From: Actinomycetaceae bacterium
GTDB lineage: Bacteria > Actinomycetota > Actinomycetes > Actinomycetales > Actinomycetaceae
Reading direction: 5' to 3'
Length of the DNA stretch: 33,325 nt
Assembly: GCA_030537795.1 (NCBI GenBank)
Contig: JAUNVE010000022.1
Location: 1-33,325 of the forward strand
A program made the translations under genes and the position numbers. Shown piece after piece: positions 15,131-24,751 of this stretch; the first letter of the stretch is position 1; each line of letters opens with the position of its first letter. The notes beneath the pieces are model-generated. The model saw only the letters and a list, made by a program, of their open reading frames with translations, had not been told where the DNA came from and did not search any database.

Positions 15131-16207
15131 ATGAACTTCGAGTACAGGGCGCCGCGAAGCATCGGCGCAGAATTTGGTCAAGCAACCCGAACGGGGCCAC
15201 TGCGAAGCGGTGACTTTGTGCAAATTACTGACCCCAAGGGAAAACTCCACACGGTGGTATTAACCCCCGGGGAGATATTTCAGTGCGCCCGCGGACGCAT
15301 CCGCCACGACGACCTCATTGGTCAGCCCGCCGCGATAACGGTTGAAGACGGTGGACGCCACTTCCAAATACTGCGTCCACGGCTAGCCGACTACGTCATG
15401 TCGATGCCCCGCGGAGCCGCCATCATCTATCCCAAAGATGCCGGGCAAATTGTCGCATTTGGAGATATATTTCCCGGCGCGCGGGTACTTGAGGCAGGAG
15501 TGGGATCAGGTGGTCTGACGCTATTTTTGCTATCGGCAATCGGAACCGGTGGAGAACTAGTCTCAGTTGATCAGCGTGCCGACTTTGCCACCATTGCGCA
15601 AGGAAATGTTGACTTGTGGTTTGGCGGGCGCCACCCCGCGTGGACGGTGAAAGTTGGCAACTTCAATGATGTTGCATATGCGCGAAAAACTGAGAGCATT
15701 GACCGGGTCGTACTTGACATGTTGGCGCCGTGGGAATGCCTTGCGGCGGCTGAACATGTCCTGGTCCCCGGAGGAATTGTCTTGATTTATGTCGCCACCG
15801 TCACGCAGCTATCACGAGTGCGCGAAGAAATCGTGCGCAGCGGACGATTCACGCCACCGGAAGCGTGGGAATCGAGCATCCGGCCCTGGCACCTAGACGG
15901 ACTCGCAGTGCGTCCCACTCATCGCATGGTTGCCCACACCGGTTTCCTCCTTATGGCGCGGAAAATGGCTTCTCACAGCCAGCCGCACCAACGCGCTTCA
16001 CGCCCTGCCAGAGCCGCCGAAGGTAAGGGGGGACAGTGGGACGGTGAATCTGGGTGGTCCGAACATCGCGAATTGAATCCGCCGGTATCTGGCAAAAAAA
16101 TTCGCCGCAGCGCCCGCGGTGTTATCTCGCGGGCAGAAACGCTACTCGATCAACACGAGCAACTCTCGCTAGAGTGGAAAGCTCAGGAGGAGCACAGTGA
16201 CAACTAG
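15131..16207 (+). CDS. trmI: tRNA (adenine-58-N1)-methyltransferase TrmI
   Basis: This SAM-dependent enzyme makes m1A58 in the T-loop of tRNAs. The N-terminal beta domain (MNFEYRAPRSIG to about 90) has the FVQITDPKGKLHTVVL pattern of bacterial/archaeal TrmI. The Rossmann SAM motif is VLEAGVGSGGLTLFLL (about 119-134). VVLDMLAPWECL is motif IV and RPTHRMVAHTGFLLMARK closes the fold. At 358 residues it is longer than the mycobacterial enzyme (about 280). The extra ~80 residues after MARK form a basic, low-complexity tail. It heads the pupylation operon as in mycobacteria, and its stop overlaps the arc start by 11 bases. Confidence 0.95.
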   Translation: MNFEYRAPRSIGAEFGQATRTGPLRSGDFVQITDPKGKLHTVVLTPGEIFQCARGRIRHDDLIGQPAAITVEDGGRHFQILRPRLADYVMSMPRGAAIIYPKDAGQIVAFGDIFPGARVLEAGVGSGGLTLFLLSAIGTGGELVSVDQRADFATIAQGNVDLWFGGRHPAWTVKVGNFNDVAYARKTESIDRVVLDMLAPWECLAAAEHVLVPGGIVLIYVATVTQLSRVREEIVRSGRFTPPEAWESSIRPWHLDGLAVRPTHRMVAHTGFLLMARKMASHSQPHQRASRPARAAEGKGGQWDGESGWSEHRELNPPVSGKKIRRSARGVISRAETLLDQHEQLSLEWKAQEEHSDN

Positions 16208-17768
16208 TTTTGCACAATCTCAAATCGATGATCTCAAACGCACCGTAGTATCACTCGAGGGGAAAAACGAAAGGCTCGCCCAAGCTCTCGCGCACGCTCG
16301 TAAAGAACTGGTTTCCATGCGTGAAAAAGTGGAGCAAGTCAGCGCACCTCCCGCTCAGATCGGAATATTTATCGAAGGATTTGAGGACGAACGCGAAGCA
16401 GAAGTCAATATTCAAGGACGGGTTATGCGACTATCCGTCGCCCCGCAAGTTGATCTGCGCGGACTATCTTCGGGGCAAGCACTGCGCATCGACGAACACA
16501 TGATTGTGGCTGATGCGCTGCCCATACCCCGAATCGGACAGTTGGCGGCAGTGGTGGAACTAGTCGGAGCTGATCGCGCTCTCGTACAAATCGACGGCCA
16601 ATCGACCCGCCTGGTTCTGCTGGCGGGAGCGTTGCGCCACGGCGGAGTGAAACCGGGAGACTCCCTACTGATAGACCAACGCGCCGGCATCGCCCTCGAA
16701 AGGATCACTCGCTCCGACGTTGAACAGCTACTTACCCCCGAAATTCCCGACGTCACCTACGATGACATCGGTGGATTGGGGGAACAGATCACCAAAGTCC
16801 GCGACGCGGTAGAACTGCCGTTTGTTCACCCCGACCTCTATCGCGACTACGGTCTGCGACCACCCAAGGGGATCTTGCTGTACGGGCCTCCCGGATGTGG
16901 TAAAACTCTGATCGCCAAAGCAGTGGCGCATTCGCTCGCCAAAGCTAAAGGCGGTGCACAACCCTACTTCCTATCGGTTAAAGGCCCGGAACTGCTCAAC
17001 AAATACGTCGGGGAAACCGAGCGGCATATTCGCTCTATTTTTGCTCGCGCGCGCACTTTAGCTAAACGCGATGTACCCGTGGTCATCTTTTTTGATGAAA
17101 TGGAAGCCATGTTTCGCACCCGCGGTACCGGTATTTCCTCCGATATCGAAACGATGATTGTCCCACAGATGCTGGCTGAAATGGATGGCGTGGAGACCCT
17201 CGATAACGTCATCATTATTGGGGCTTCGAACCGCGAAGACATGATTGACCCGGCACTGCTACGACCGGGGCGCCTCGATGTGCGTATTCGCATCGAACGG
17301 CCCGACCGCACGGGTGCTGAAGAGATTTTCTCTAAGTACCTGACCACGGCAATACCATTGGCACCGCAAAACTACGACACCTACCACAGTGCCGATGAAG
17401 CTATTGCACATATGACGCGCACTCTCATTGACCACATGTACACCGACAGCCCAACAACTGCGTTATTCAAACTGATCCTGGCGACCGGGGTGACGCGTAC
17501 CGTATTCGTATCCGACCTGGTATCGGGCGCCATGATTGCCACGGTGGTTGAACGAGCGAAAAAATTCGCCGTTAAAGACACGTTAAGAGGGCGCCCCGGA
17601 CTGACCCTCGACCACCTGGAAGCTGCCTTTAACGAAGAGATGAATGAAACGATGGATCTGGCGGCTACAACCACGCCGCAAGAATGGGCACGTATCACCG
17701 GTTTGCGCGGCGACGACGTGGTATCGGTAACCGCCCTACGAGACGTGGAAGGACCTTTCCATGGCTGA
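16197..17768 (+). CDS. arc: AAA+ ATPase ARC (Mpa-type proteasome ATPase) lacking the proteasome-docking tail
   Basis: ARC hexamers bind Pup through an N-terminal coiled coil and unfold pupylated proteins. Seen here are a coiled coil (about 5-48), two OB folds (about 55-175), then an AAA+ module with Walker A GPPGCGKT at 230-237, Walker B VVIFFDEME, and sensor/arginine-finger region ASNREDMIDPALLRPGRLD. The 523-residue length is slightly below Mpa (609 in M. tuberculosis). The C-terminus ends [10 protein letters not shown]. Mpa ends GQYL, whose penultimate Tyr opens the 20S gate; nothing like it is present here. GTG 16197 has AGGAGG upstream. The stop overlaps the dop start by 8 bases. Confidence 0.96.
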   Translation: MTTSFAQSQIDDLKRTVVSLEGKNERLAQALAHARKELVSMREKVEQVSAPPAQIGIFIEGFEDEREAEVNIQGRVMRLSVAPQVDLRGLSSGQALRIDEHMIVADALPIPRIGQLAAVVELVGADRALVQIDGQSTRLVLLAGALRHGGVKPGDSLLIDQRAGIALERITRSDVEQLLTPEIPDVTYDDIGGLGEQITKVRDAVELPFVHPDLYRDYGLRPPKGILLYGPPGCGKTLIAKAVAHSLAKAKGGAQPYFLSVKGPELLNKYVGETERHIRSIFARARTLAKRDVPVVIFFDEMEAMFRTRGTGISSDIETMIVPQMLAEMDGVETLDNVIIIGASNREDMIDPALLRPGRLDVRIRIERPDRTGAEEIFSKYLTTAIPLAPQNYDTYHSADEAIAHMTRTLIDHMYTDSPTTALFKLILATGVTRTVFVSDLVSGAMIATVVERAKKFAVKDTLRGRPGLTLDHLEAAFNEEMNETMDLAATTTPQEWARITGLRGDDVVSVTALRDVEGPFHG

Positions 17769-19332
17769 ACGCGTGATGGGAACCGAAACCGAATTCGGGG
17801 TGACAGATGCCGCCAATGCACAAGCCAATCCCATTGTCTTATCGGCCACGGCGGTTGAAACATACGCTCAACATGTCAGTAACGGCACGGTAGTGCGGTG
17901 GGATTACACCGGTGAAGACCCACTTAATGATGCGCGTGGCTACCGTCTCTCGCGAGCCAATGCCCATCCCTCCCTGCTCACCGATGACCCGTACCGGTTG
18001 GCGCCCTCCGGAGGCGTCGATTTTGAAAACCAACCAAGCGAATACGAACAATATATGCAACGGGCGACCTCCGTCGTACTGCCCAACGGCGGCCGCTTTT
18101 ATGTAGATCACGCCCACCCCGAATACTCGTCGCCAGAAACCACGGACGCTCTGCAGGCTGTGCTTTATGACAGAGCCGGCGACCGCATCGCCCAGCGAGC
18201 TATGCAAGCAGCACAGGCCGATGGCTGCAACCTGGTGCTATATAAAAACAATACCGACGGCAAGGGGGCGGCCTACGGCACGCACGAAAACTATCAGGTT
18301 AGTCGCGAAGTTGATCTCGACGATATTATTAGCGTTCTCACGCCTTTCTTCATCACTCGCCCCATCATGTGCGGTAGCGGGCGAGTGGGCATCGGCCAAC
18401 ACAGTCAACGTCCCGGCTTCCAAATCTCACAGCGAGCAGATTTCATAGAAAATGACGTCGGCTTAGAAACCACTTTCAATCGCCCCATCATTAACACCCG
18501 CGACGAACCCCACGCCGATGGGAATGAGTTTCGCCGCCTGCATGTCATTAACGCCGACGCCAACCAATTCGATGTGTCAACTTTCTTACGGATGGGAACC
18601 ACTGCCCTCATCCTCAGATGTCTTGAACAGGACCGAGCACTGGCGTGGGACGGCCTCATGCTTGACCAAGACCCAGTGGCAACCGCCTGGGCGGTATCGC
18701 ATGACCTAGAGTTTGCCGGTCGCATCGACACTCAATCAGGACAGTCACTATCTGCTATCGACCTACAACGCGCCTACCGCGATCTTGTCATCGACACACT
18801 CGATGATCTAACCGACGTGGATGAACGCGTGCTCCATCTGTGGGAACAGGTACTGGACGGCCTCCAAAATAATCGTGCGGAAGTGGCTCACCTGGTCGAA
18901 TGGGTGGGCAAATACGAACTCCTGGAACGGCAGCGACAACGCCTGGGAACCGGGTGGGAGAATCCACGCCTTAGCGCGATGGATATCCAGTGGGCAGATC
19001 TGCGCCCCGAACGCTCCCTTGTCGAACGGCTGGCACAAGCTGGTCGGGTCGAGCGGCTGGTAAGTGACCACGCTATTGAAAAAGCAACTCATGCGCCGCC
19101 GGAAAATACTCGAGCATATGTGCGAGGCCAGGCCATTCAGCGCCTGGGTACCGTCGTAAAAGCCTCCTGGACTTCTATCGTTGTCAACGATGCCGCCAGC
19201 GGTCAGCTGTGTCGCATTCCACTACCTGACCCCGCCGATTCGTCATTGAAATACGGAATTGGCATGATCGAACAGGGCGATACGAGCGCTCTGATTCACC
19301 ATATGAAGACTATAGAAAAGGAGAATTCGTGA
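17761..19332 (+). CDS. dop: depupylase/Pup deamidase Dop
   Basis: Dop belongs to the glutamine-synthetase-like carboxylate-amine ligase fold. It removes Pup from substrates and, where Pup ends in Gln, deamidates it. The start MGTETEFGV carries the metal-binding Glu pair near residues 9 and 11. The long Dop loop (about 45-95) separates it from Paf[19 protein letters not shown] contains the catalytic Asp (about 116). NTRDEPHAD and RRLHVINAD are shared family motifs. The 523-residue length is typical. Since the Pup of this locus already ends in Glu, depupylation is probably its only required activity. The last four bases overlap the pup start (GTGA), indicating translational coupling. Confidence 0.96.
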   Translation: MAERVMGTETEFGVTDAANAQANPIVLSATAVETYAQHVSNGTVVRWDYTGEDPLNDARGYRLSRANAHPSLLTDDPYRLAPSGGVDFENQPSEYEQYMQRATSVVLPNGGRFYVDHAHPEYSSPETTDALQAVLYDRAGDRIAQRAMQAAQADGCNLVLYKNNTDGKGAAYGTHENYQVSREVDLDDIISVLTPFFITRPIMCGSGRVGIGQHSQRPGFQISQRADFIENDVGLETTFNRPIINTRDEPHADGNEFRRLHVINADANQFDVSTFLRMGTTALILRCLEQDRALAWDGLMLDQDPVATAWAVSHDLEFAGRIDTQSGQSLSAIDLQRAYRDLVIDTLDDLTDVDERVLHLWEQVLDGLQNNRAEVAHLVEWVGKYELLERQRQRLGTGWENPRLSAMDIQWADLRPERSLVERLAQAGRVERLVSDHAIEKATHAPPENTRAYVRGQAIQRLGTVVKASWTSIVVNDAASGQLCRIPLPDPADSSLKYGIGMIEQGDTSALIHHMKTIEKENS

Positions 19333-19508
19333 GCCAACAATATGCGCCCGGCGGCAAGCCGGTTGAAGACGATATCGACGGTGAAGCAGGCGGCCAAAAA
19401 TTCGTGGAAAAAACCAGCCTAGACGACTTGCTTGACGATATTGATTCAGTTCTCGAAACCGATGCGCAAGCATTCGTACAAGGATTTGTGCAAAAAGGCG
19501 GTGAGTAA
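19329..19508 (+). CDS. pup: prokaryotic ubiquitin-like protein Pup, encoded with C-terminal Glu
   Basis: The 59-residue product is mostly disordered and acidic. Its C-terminal half, [19 protein letters not shown] then [10 protein letters not shown], closely follows the M. tuberculosis Pup tail, which has DDLLDEIDDVLEENAEDFV and ends VQKGGQ. The central part forms a helix on binding ARC. The final GGE means that Pup is synthesised in the ligation-ready form, so no Gln deamidation is needed. GTG 19329 overlaps the dop stop (GTGA) and GGAGAA lies upstream. The gene is flanked by dop and pafA, with no prcB or prcA in the 6-base gap to pafA. Confidence 0.97.
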   Translation: MSQQYAPGGKPVEDDIDGEAGGQKFVEKTSLDDLLDDIDSVLETDAQAFVQGFVQKGGE

Positions 19509-19514
19509 ATCACA

Positions 19515-20927
19515 GTGAATGCTCAGAGCCAACGGGTTAAACGACGGATTTTCGGTGTCGAAACCGAATACGGCCTCATGTGCGCTCGCACCGACGGACA
19601 ACCTTCCGATATCGACCAGGATATGGCGGCGCGAGTTTTATTTAAACCGCTGATCGACCAGGGGCGAAGTTCCAACGTTTACTGGCGTAACGGAGGCCGC
19701 ATATACCTTGACGTTGGCTCGCATCCAGAATATGCCACCGCCGAATGCGACACGGTGGAAGACCTGCTGAGGCAAGACCGCGCCGGCGACTATCTTTTCG
19801 CCGACCTCGCCCGCCGCGGCAGTGAAACCTTGCAGGCTCAGGGCACTGCCGCACAGATACACCTGTTCCGTAACAATGAGGACATCGAAGGCCACTCATT
19901 CGGCTGTCACGAAAACTACCTGTTGCGACGCCGCAGCAACTTCCGAGAAGTTGCCGATGCTATCGTGTCTTTTTTCGTCACCAGACAAATCGTCACCGGA
20001 GCTGGACATATCCACCGCACCGACCAACCGCGCTTCGGCTACTCCCCGCGCGCCCAACACATGGATGACGCGGTCTCAGCGGCCACTACCCGCAGTCGCC
20101 CGATTATTAATACGCGGGACGAACCGCTGGCCGACGCTGGAGAATACCGTCGTCTCCACGTCATCGTGGGAGACACCAATATGTCGGAATCATCGACGGC
20201 AGTTAAGATCGTCATGACTAATCTGCTGTTGGCGGCAGTTGAAAACGGGGCTCGCATCGGGGATCTGGCACTGGCAGATCCGCTGTCGGCTATTCGCCAC
20301 ATTGACAGTGAACTCGGGTCGAATATCGATCTTCAGCTTGCAGACGGACGCACCATGAGCGTAGTCGATATCCAACGAGAACTGAGGCAACGAACCCTGA
20401 ATTCGGTTAATCTTCAAGGCGCCTCGACACTCACCCACAATATGATTGATCTGTGGGAACGGGCACTCAACGCCGTAGAATCGGGAGACCACTCAGGTGT
20501 TAAAACCGAACTCGACTGGGCGATTAAAAAAGAGCTGATCGAAAGATTCATGAGGCGCTCAGGAGCTGACCTCACCGATCCTCGCGTGACGCGACTGGAA
20601 CTGGCCTATCACGACATTACCGGCCAAACCCTGCGGTCGCGGCTCGAAAACGCTGGCGCCATGAAACGCCTGAGCGATGAAGAGCGAGTGAAATCCGCTA
20701 TGGAAATCCCGCCGGCCACTACTCGAGCTCATTTGCGCGGCACTGTTATTGCCGAAGCTGAACGATATCGTCGCGACGTATCTGTTGACTGGGTACACCT
20801 GCGTCTGGACGATGATCGCAGTAGCGGCATCGCCCTCCACGATCCATTTTCTCACGTTGATCAACGCGTCGATGACATGCTCAGCTCTATCCGTGAAACC
20901 GAAACCGGGGTAGGAGCATTTGCATGA
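19515..20927 (+). CDS. pafA: Pup-protein ligase PafA
   Basis: PafA uses ATP to phosphorylate the C-terminal Glu of Pup and joins it to substrate lysines through an isopeptide bond. The product (470 residues) begins with RRIFGVETEYGL, which contains the Mg/ATP-binding Glu pair near residues 16 and 18. The catalytic Asp66 is in NGGRIYLDVGSHPEYATAEC. NTRDEPLADAGEYRRLHVIVGD is the conserved nucleotide-binding region. The small C-terminal domain contains DPFSHVDQRVDDML. It lacks the Dop loop, which separates it from its neighbour Dop. GTG 19515 lies 6 bases after pup. The end overlaps the FKBP-like gene by 4 bases (ATGA). Confidence 0.97.
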   Translation: MNAQSQRVKRRIFGVETEYGLMCARTDGQPSDIDQDMAARVLFKPLIDQGRSSNVYWRNGGRIYLDVGSHPEYATAECDTVEDLLRQDRAGDYLFADLARRGSETLQAQGTAAQIHLFRNNEDIEGHSFGCHENYLLRRRSNFREVADAIVSFFVTRQIVTGAGHIHRTDQPRFGYSPRAQHMDDAVSAATTRSRPIINTRDEPLADAGEYRRLHVIVGDTNMSESSTAVKIVMTNLLLAAVENGARIGDLALADPLSAIRHIDSELGSNIDLQLADGRTMSVVDIQRELRQRTLNSVNLQGASTLTHNMIDLWERALNAVESGDHSGVKTELDWAIKKELIERFMRRSGADLTDPRVTRLELAYHDITGQTLRSRLENAGAMKRLSDEERVKSAMEIPPATTRAHLRGTVIAEAERYRRDVSVDWVHLRLDDDRSSGIALHDPFSHVDQRVDDMLSSIRETETGVGAFA

Positions 20928-21907
20928 AATGGCGAAGTAAACCCTCCCAGCCGCCGCCACGCGAAGGTTACGCGCTTCCCTCGCGTACCATGCAACGCAG
21001 AACCTTGCGACGTCGCCTTTTGCGGTGGTGGCGCGAAGCCGTGGCCGTGCTCGTCGTCATTGTCGTCACCACCACGGCAGTGATCCTTATCAATAACCGC
21101 GAAAACATGCCGACGGAGCAAGCTCCCGAATCGTGGCTGGATCGTATCACCGTATCTGGAAATGTGGGGCGTGTACCAACACTGGCCCTAACCAGTCCGA
21201 TATCTGTTTCTGCCACCAAGATCCGCCAACTCGAAGTGGGAACCGGACGAGAAATTACCGAAGATTCACCACTAATCGTATCGATTACGACATTTTCGGG
21301 AGAAGATGGGCGCCTGATTACCGCCGGATCGCGGTCGATAATGATGGTTGGCCAAGCCAATACCGACGATTTTGAGGCCACTTTGATAAGCGGCGTAATC
21401 GGTAAAACCGAAGGCTCTCGCATCTTGTTTTTGCGACCGGTAACCACCGACGGTGAACGTACTACCGAAATCAACGTCATCGATATTCTCTACTCGGCAG
21501 CGTCGGGAACCGAAAACCCCGATCCGGGAGGGCCTCTGAGCGTAGAAATGACTGACGCTGGCCCACGTGCATCCCATGAAGATGGCGATCCGCCAACTTC
21601 CTTAACCATACAAACCCTCATCGAAGGTGATGGCCAGCAAGTTCACGCCGACGATTCGGTACTCGTTCAGTATTTGAGCGCCAACTGGGATGATTCGGTT
21701 GTCCGCGGCTCCACGTGGTCAACTGGAATACCGGAAGCCATTGACCTCGGTGACGCCATGCCGGGAGTTCGCAATGCGCTGGTGGATCAGCGAGTGGGAA
21801 CTCGACTCGCTATTACCATTCCACCGGAACAGGCGTCGGGAGACTCCACTCTCATGATGGTGGTTGACATTATCGGTACAGAACCGCGTCGCACTGATGA
21901 GCGGTAA
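20924..21907 (+). CDS. membrane-anchored protein with tandem FKBP-like domains
   Basis: A 327-residue protein starts with a basic cytoplasmic segment (about 1-37) and one membrane helix (about 38-58), and the rest should face outside. Two FKBP-like segments follow. The first (about 100-190) starts [17 protein letters not shown]. The second (about 225-320) starts [17 protein letters not shown] and has [27 protein letters not shown] and IPPEQASGD, the layout of FKBP peptidyl-prolyl isomerases. Several aromatic active-site residues of FKBPs are not evident, especially in the first copy, so catalytic activity is uncertain. An FKBP gene next to pafA also occurs in other actinobacteria. It overlaps pafA by 4 bases. 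Confidence 0.85.
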   Translation: MKWRSKPSQPPPREGYALPSRTMQRRTLRRRLLRWWREAVAVLVVIVVTTTAVILINNRENMPTEQAPESWLDRITVSGNVGRVPTLALTSPISVSATKIRQLEVGTGREITEDSPLIVSITTFSGEDGRLITAGSRSIMMVGQANTDDFEATLISGVIGKTEGSRILFLRPVTTDGERTTEINVIDILYSAASGTENPDPGGPLSVEMTDAGPRASHEDGDPPTSLTIQTLIEGDGQQVHADDSVLVQYLSANWDDSVVRGSTWSTGIPEAIDLGDAMPGVRNALVDQRVGTRLAITIPPEQASGDSTLMMVVDIIGTEPRRTDER

Positions 21908-21920
21908 AGAAGGGAAAACC

Positions 21921-22709
21921 ATGAGCGTAACCATTCGCATCATCCCATGCCTCGACGTAGCCGACGGGCGGGTAGTTAAAGGCGTGAATTTTCAAAATCT
22001 GCGTGATGCCGGCGACCCGGTGGAACTCGCTGCACGCTACGGTCAAGAAGGCGCCGATGAACTAACATTTCTCGATATATCGGCCTCTAAAGAAGGCCGC
22101 GGAACCACCCTGGAAGTCGTCACTCGCACCGCCGAACAAGTATTTATACCGCTTACCGTCGGAGGCGGAATACGTACGGTCGAAGACGTCAACCGGCTCC
22201 TCAATGCCGGTGCTGACAAAGTGAGCGTCAATACTGCCGCCATCAACCGCCCCGACCTCATTGACGAAGTGGCCGCCAGATTCGGTAACCAGGTACTCGT
22301 TTTATCCGTTGACGCGCGCCGCTGTGCGGACGGTATTTCGACGCCCTCCGGATACGAAGTAACGACCCACGGGGGGAGCAGGTCAACCGGAATCGACGCC
22401 ATTGGCTGGGCGCGCGATGCCCAGCAGCGAGGTGTTGGAGAAATCCTCCTCAACTCAATGGATGCAGACGGCGTCCAAACCGGCTTCGATATTGAAATGC
22501 TTCGGGCCGTCAAACAGGCTGTCACCGTACCCGTTATTGCCTCCGGAGGGGCCGGTACTGCCCAACACTTTGTGGAAGCGGCCAAGGCCGGCGCAGATGC
22601 GATTTTGGCGGCCTCCGTATTCCATTTTGGAACCGTTTCTATTAGCGACGTGAAAGAGGCGCTGGCAACCCACGGTTTCACCGTGCGAACAGGTAGCGCG
22701 GGAGCTTAA
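21921..22709 (+). CDS. hisF: imidazole glycerol phosphate synthase, cyclase subunit HisF
   Basis: HisF with HisH converts PRFAR and ammonia into imidazole-glycerol phosphate and AICAR in histidine synthesis. The 262-residue (beta/alpha)8 barrel begins [16 protein letters not shown], with catalytic Asp12. The second catalytic Asp is in VLSVDARR (about 131). Phosphate-binding loops VGGGIRT and IASGGAG are present. ATG 21921 is chosen for the canonical start [12 protein letters not shown] and has AAGAAGGG upstream; the frame upstream overlaps the FKBP gene. hisI follows one base after the stop. The partner hisH is not in this window. Confidence 0.97.
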   Translation: MSVTIRIIPCLDVADGRVVKGVNFQNLRDAGDPVELAARYGQEGADELTFLDISASKEGRGTTLEVVTRTAEQVFIPLTVGGGIRTVEDVNRLLNAGADKVSVNTAAINRPDLIDEVAARFGNQVLVLSVDARRCADGISTPSGYEVTTHGGSRSTGIDAIGWARDAQQRGVGEILLNSMDADGVQTGFDIEMLRAVKQAVTVPVIASGGAGTAQHFVEAAKAGADAILAASVFHFGTVSISDVKEALATHGFTVRTGSAGA

Positions 22710-22710
22710 G

Positions 22711-23082
22711 ATGAGCCAAATCGATAACGTTGCCGCACGACTCAAACGCGACAGTAGCGGACTCGTCTGCGCTGTTATTCAAGACGCCGCTAGCCGAGAC
22801 GTCCTCATGGTGGGATGGATGGACGACGAGGCAGTCCGTCGCACGCTCACCGAAGGTCGCGTCACTTTCTGGTCGCGTTCTAGGCAAGAATACTGGCGAA
22901 AAGGCGACACGTCTGGACACTACCAGTATGTTCAACGCGTATCGATTGACTGCGATGGCGACGCTCTGCTCATCGAAGTCGACCAAGTTGGAGCAGCCTG
23001 TCACACCGGCACCCACTCGTGCTTTGAAGCCGGCGGGCAACTGCACGCCACCGTCACTCACCCGATTAAGGAGCATGCATGA
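22711..23082 (+). CDS. hisI: phosphoribosyl-AMP cyclohydrolase HisI
   Basis: HisI opens the purine ring of phosphoribosyl-AMP in histidine synthesis. The 123-residue single-domain enzyme has [35 protein letters not shown], Mg-binding Asp in DCDGDALL and Zn-binding Cys in ACHTGTHSC, all at the usual positions. It has no HisE domain, consistent with separate HisE in actinobacteria. It overlaps trpE by 4 bases (ATGA), which couples histidine and tryptophan genes in one transcript. Confidence 0.97.
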   Translation: MSQIDNVAARLKRDSSGLVCAVIQDAASRDVLMVGWMDDEAVRRTLTEGRVTFWSRSRQEYWRKGDTSGHYQYVQRVSIDCDGDALLIEVDQVGAACHTGTHSCFEAGGQLHATVTHPIKEHA

Positions 23083-24632
23083 CCGACGCCATGAATGCAG
23101 CTGACCTCACCTGGGGACAGACGTGGCCGACGCGGCAAGAATTTCGGCAACTAGCTACCAGCCGCCGGGTGATTCCGGTGGTGCGCCGCGTCCTGGCTGA
23201 CGACATTACGCCGGTAGGACTATACGGCAAAGTTGGCGCCGCAGAAGATACCCACTTCATCCTTGAATCGGCCCAACACGATGGGGCTTGGTCACGCTGG
23301 TCATTCGTCGGCGCCGGCGCCCGCGCCGCCCTCGTATCATCGGCGGAGGGCGCCCGCTGGGTGGGGGAAGCCCCCGCCGGTGTACTCCAGCAAGGAACCG
23401 CCTCCGACGTCATTAAATCAGCGCTATCCGAGCTGAAAGCCCCGCATATCCCCGGACTGCCACCACTCACCGGCGCCCTCGTCGGAACCCTGGGGTGGGC
23501 GCTGTCAGCAGAGTGGGAACCCCACGTCAAAAACGTCATCAAATACGACCGGAACATTCCCGACGTAGCTCTGCTGATGGCATCGAATGTGTACGCACTT
23601 GACCACCGAGACGGCTCGGTGTGGCTCATCGCCAACGCCTGGAATATTAATAACCGTGATGACGGAGTAGACGAAGCCTACGCGGATGCGCTCAGGCGGC
23701 TCGACCAGATGGAAGCCGTATTGGCAAGCACCTACCAGCCAGAAATCAAACATCGCGGTGACAGAGTCGACCTTGACATCGACATCCGCACCGCACAAGC
23801 CGATTTTCAAGCCGGTGTTAAAGCCTGTCAGCAATCGATATTTGACGGCGATGCCTTCCAGATCGTGCTCTCCACACGCACTGACATCACGGTAGCAGTG
23901 GAACCAATCGACATATATCGTGCCTTACGCACCATCAACCCGTCGCCGTATATGTATTGTTTCACGCTACCTACCGGGCGCGGCGACTACTTCCACGTGG
24001 TCGGCTCATCTCCCGAAACCCTGGTGAAAGTCAGCGATAACCGTGCCTGGTCGTTTCCCATCGCAGGTTCGCGACCGCGCGGCGCCAACCCGGTGGAAGA
24101 CCAGCGGCTGGAAGAGGAACTCCTGGCGGATGAAAAAGAAATCGCTGAGCATGTCATGCTCGTCGACCTCGCCCGCAACGACCTGTCAAAGTTCTGCCAT
24201 CCCGCAACTGTAGCGGTTGAGACGATGATGGAGGTCAAACGGTTTTCACACATTATGCATGTCTCGTCAACAGTGACCGGAGAAGTCCCCGCCGATGTCA
24301 ATCGGATGGACATACTCTCCGCCGTGTTCCCCGCCGGCACTCTTTCGGGAGCTCCGAAACCAAAAGCCGTTGAACTCATCGAAATCCGCGAACCGCTACC
24401 GCGCGGAATCTACGGGGGAGTGGTTGGATACTTTGACCTCAGCGGCGACACCGACTTCGCCATTGCCATTCGCACCGCCGTTATCTACAACCGGATTGCG
24501 TCCGTGCAAGCCGGGGCTGGAATAGTCGCTGATTCTCGACCCGAAACTGAATGGATCGAAACACAGAACAAGGCAGCAGCTATGGTTCGAGCAATTCAGT
24601 TGGCGCATGATCTTCAACCACGAGTCGAATAG
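23079..24632 (+). CDS. trpE: anthranilate synthase component I TrpE
   Basis: TrpE makes anthranilate from chorismate, with TrpG supplying ammonia from glutamine. The 517-residue product has the N-terminal regulatory region (about 20-200) and the chorismate-binding domain (about 240-510). The domain contains [28 protein letters not shown], the conserved [11 protein letters not shown] and the C-terminal [15 protein letters not shown]. The feedback motif is present as LLESAQ-like FILESAQ near residue 60, so Trp inhibition is expected. trpG is not adjacent. It is followed by a 115-base gap before trpC. Confidence 0.96.
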   Translation: MTDAMNAADLTWGQTWPTRQEFRQLATSRRVIPVVRRVLADDITPVGLYGKVGAAEDTHFILESAQHDGAWSRWSFVGAGARAALVSSAEGARWVGEAPAGVLQQGTASDVIKSALSELKAPHIPGLPPLTGALVGTLGWALSAEWEPHVKNVIKYDRNIPDVALLMASNVYALDHRDGSVWLIANAWNINNRDDGVDEAYADALRRLDQMEAVLASTYQPEIKHRGDRVDLDIDIRTAQADFQAGVKACQQSIFDGDAFQIVLSTRTDITVAVEPIDIYRALRTINPSPYMYCFTLPTGRGDYFHVVGSSPETLVKVSDNRAWSFPIAGSRPRGANPVEDQRLEEELLADEKEIAEHVMLVDLARNDLSKFCHPATVAVETMMEVKRFSHIMHVSSTVTGEVPADVNRMDILSAVFPAGTLSGAPKPKAVELIEIREPLPRGIYGGVVGYFDLSGDTDFAIAIRTAVIYNRIASVQAGAGIVADSRPETEWIETQNKAAAMVRAIQLAHDLQPRVE

Positions 24633-24679
24633 TTTCCCTACCTATCGCAACGCCTATGCCACCGCTTAGTTGTACCATC

Positions 24680-24751
24680 ATGCGTCACCGATTTGGTGCT
24701 ACATGCCACAAGGCGACTAAACTCGTTGGCGGTGGAAGGAGAACTCCATGA
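24680..24751 (+). CDS. possible 23-residue upstream peptide coupled to trpC
   Basis: ATG 24680 opens a 23-codon frame that ends exactly in the ATGA overlap with the trpC start. It would encode a basic peptide (starts [11 protein letters not shown]) with no Trp codons, so it is not a classical trp leader. A small CACC/GGTG hairpin lies at its beginning. It has no clear Shine-Dalgarno site, whereas trpC has its own GGAAGGAG inside the frame. It may be chance. Confidence 0.25.
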   Translation: MRHRFGATCHKATKLVGGGRRTP

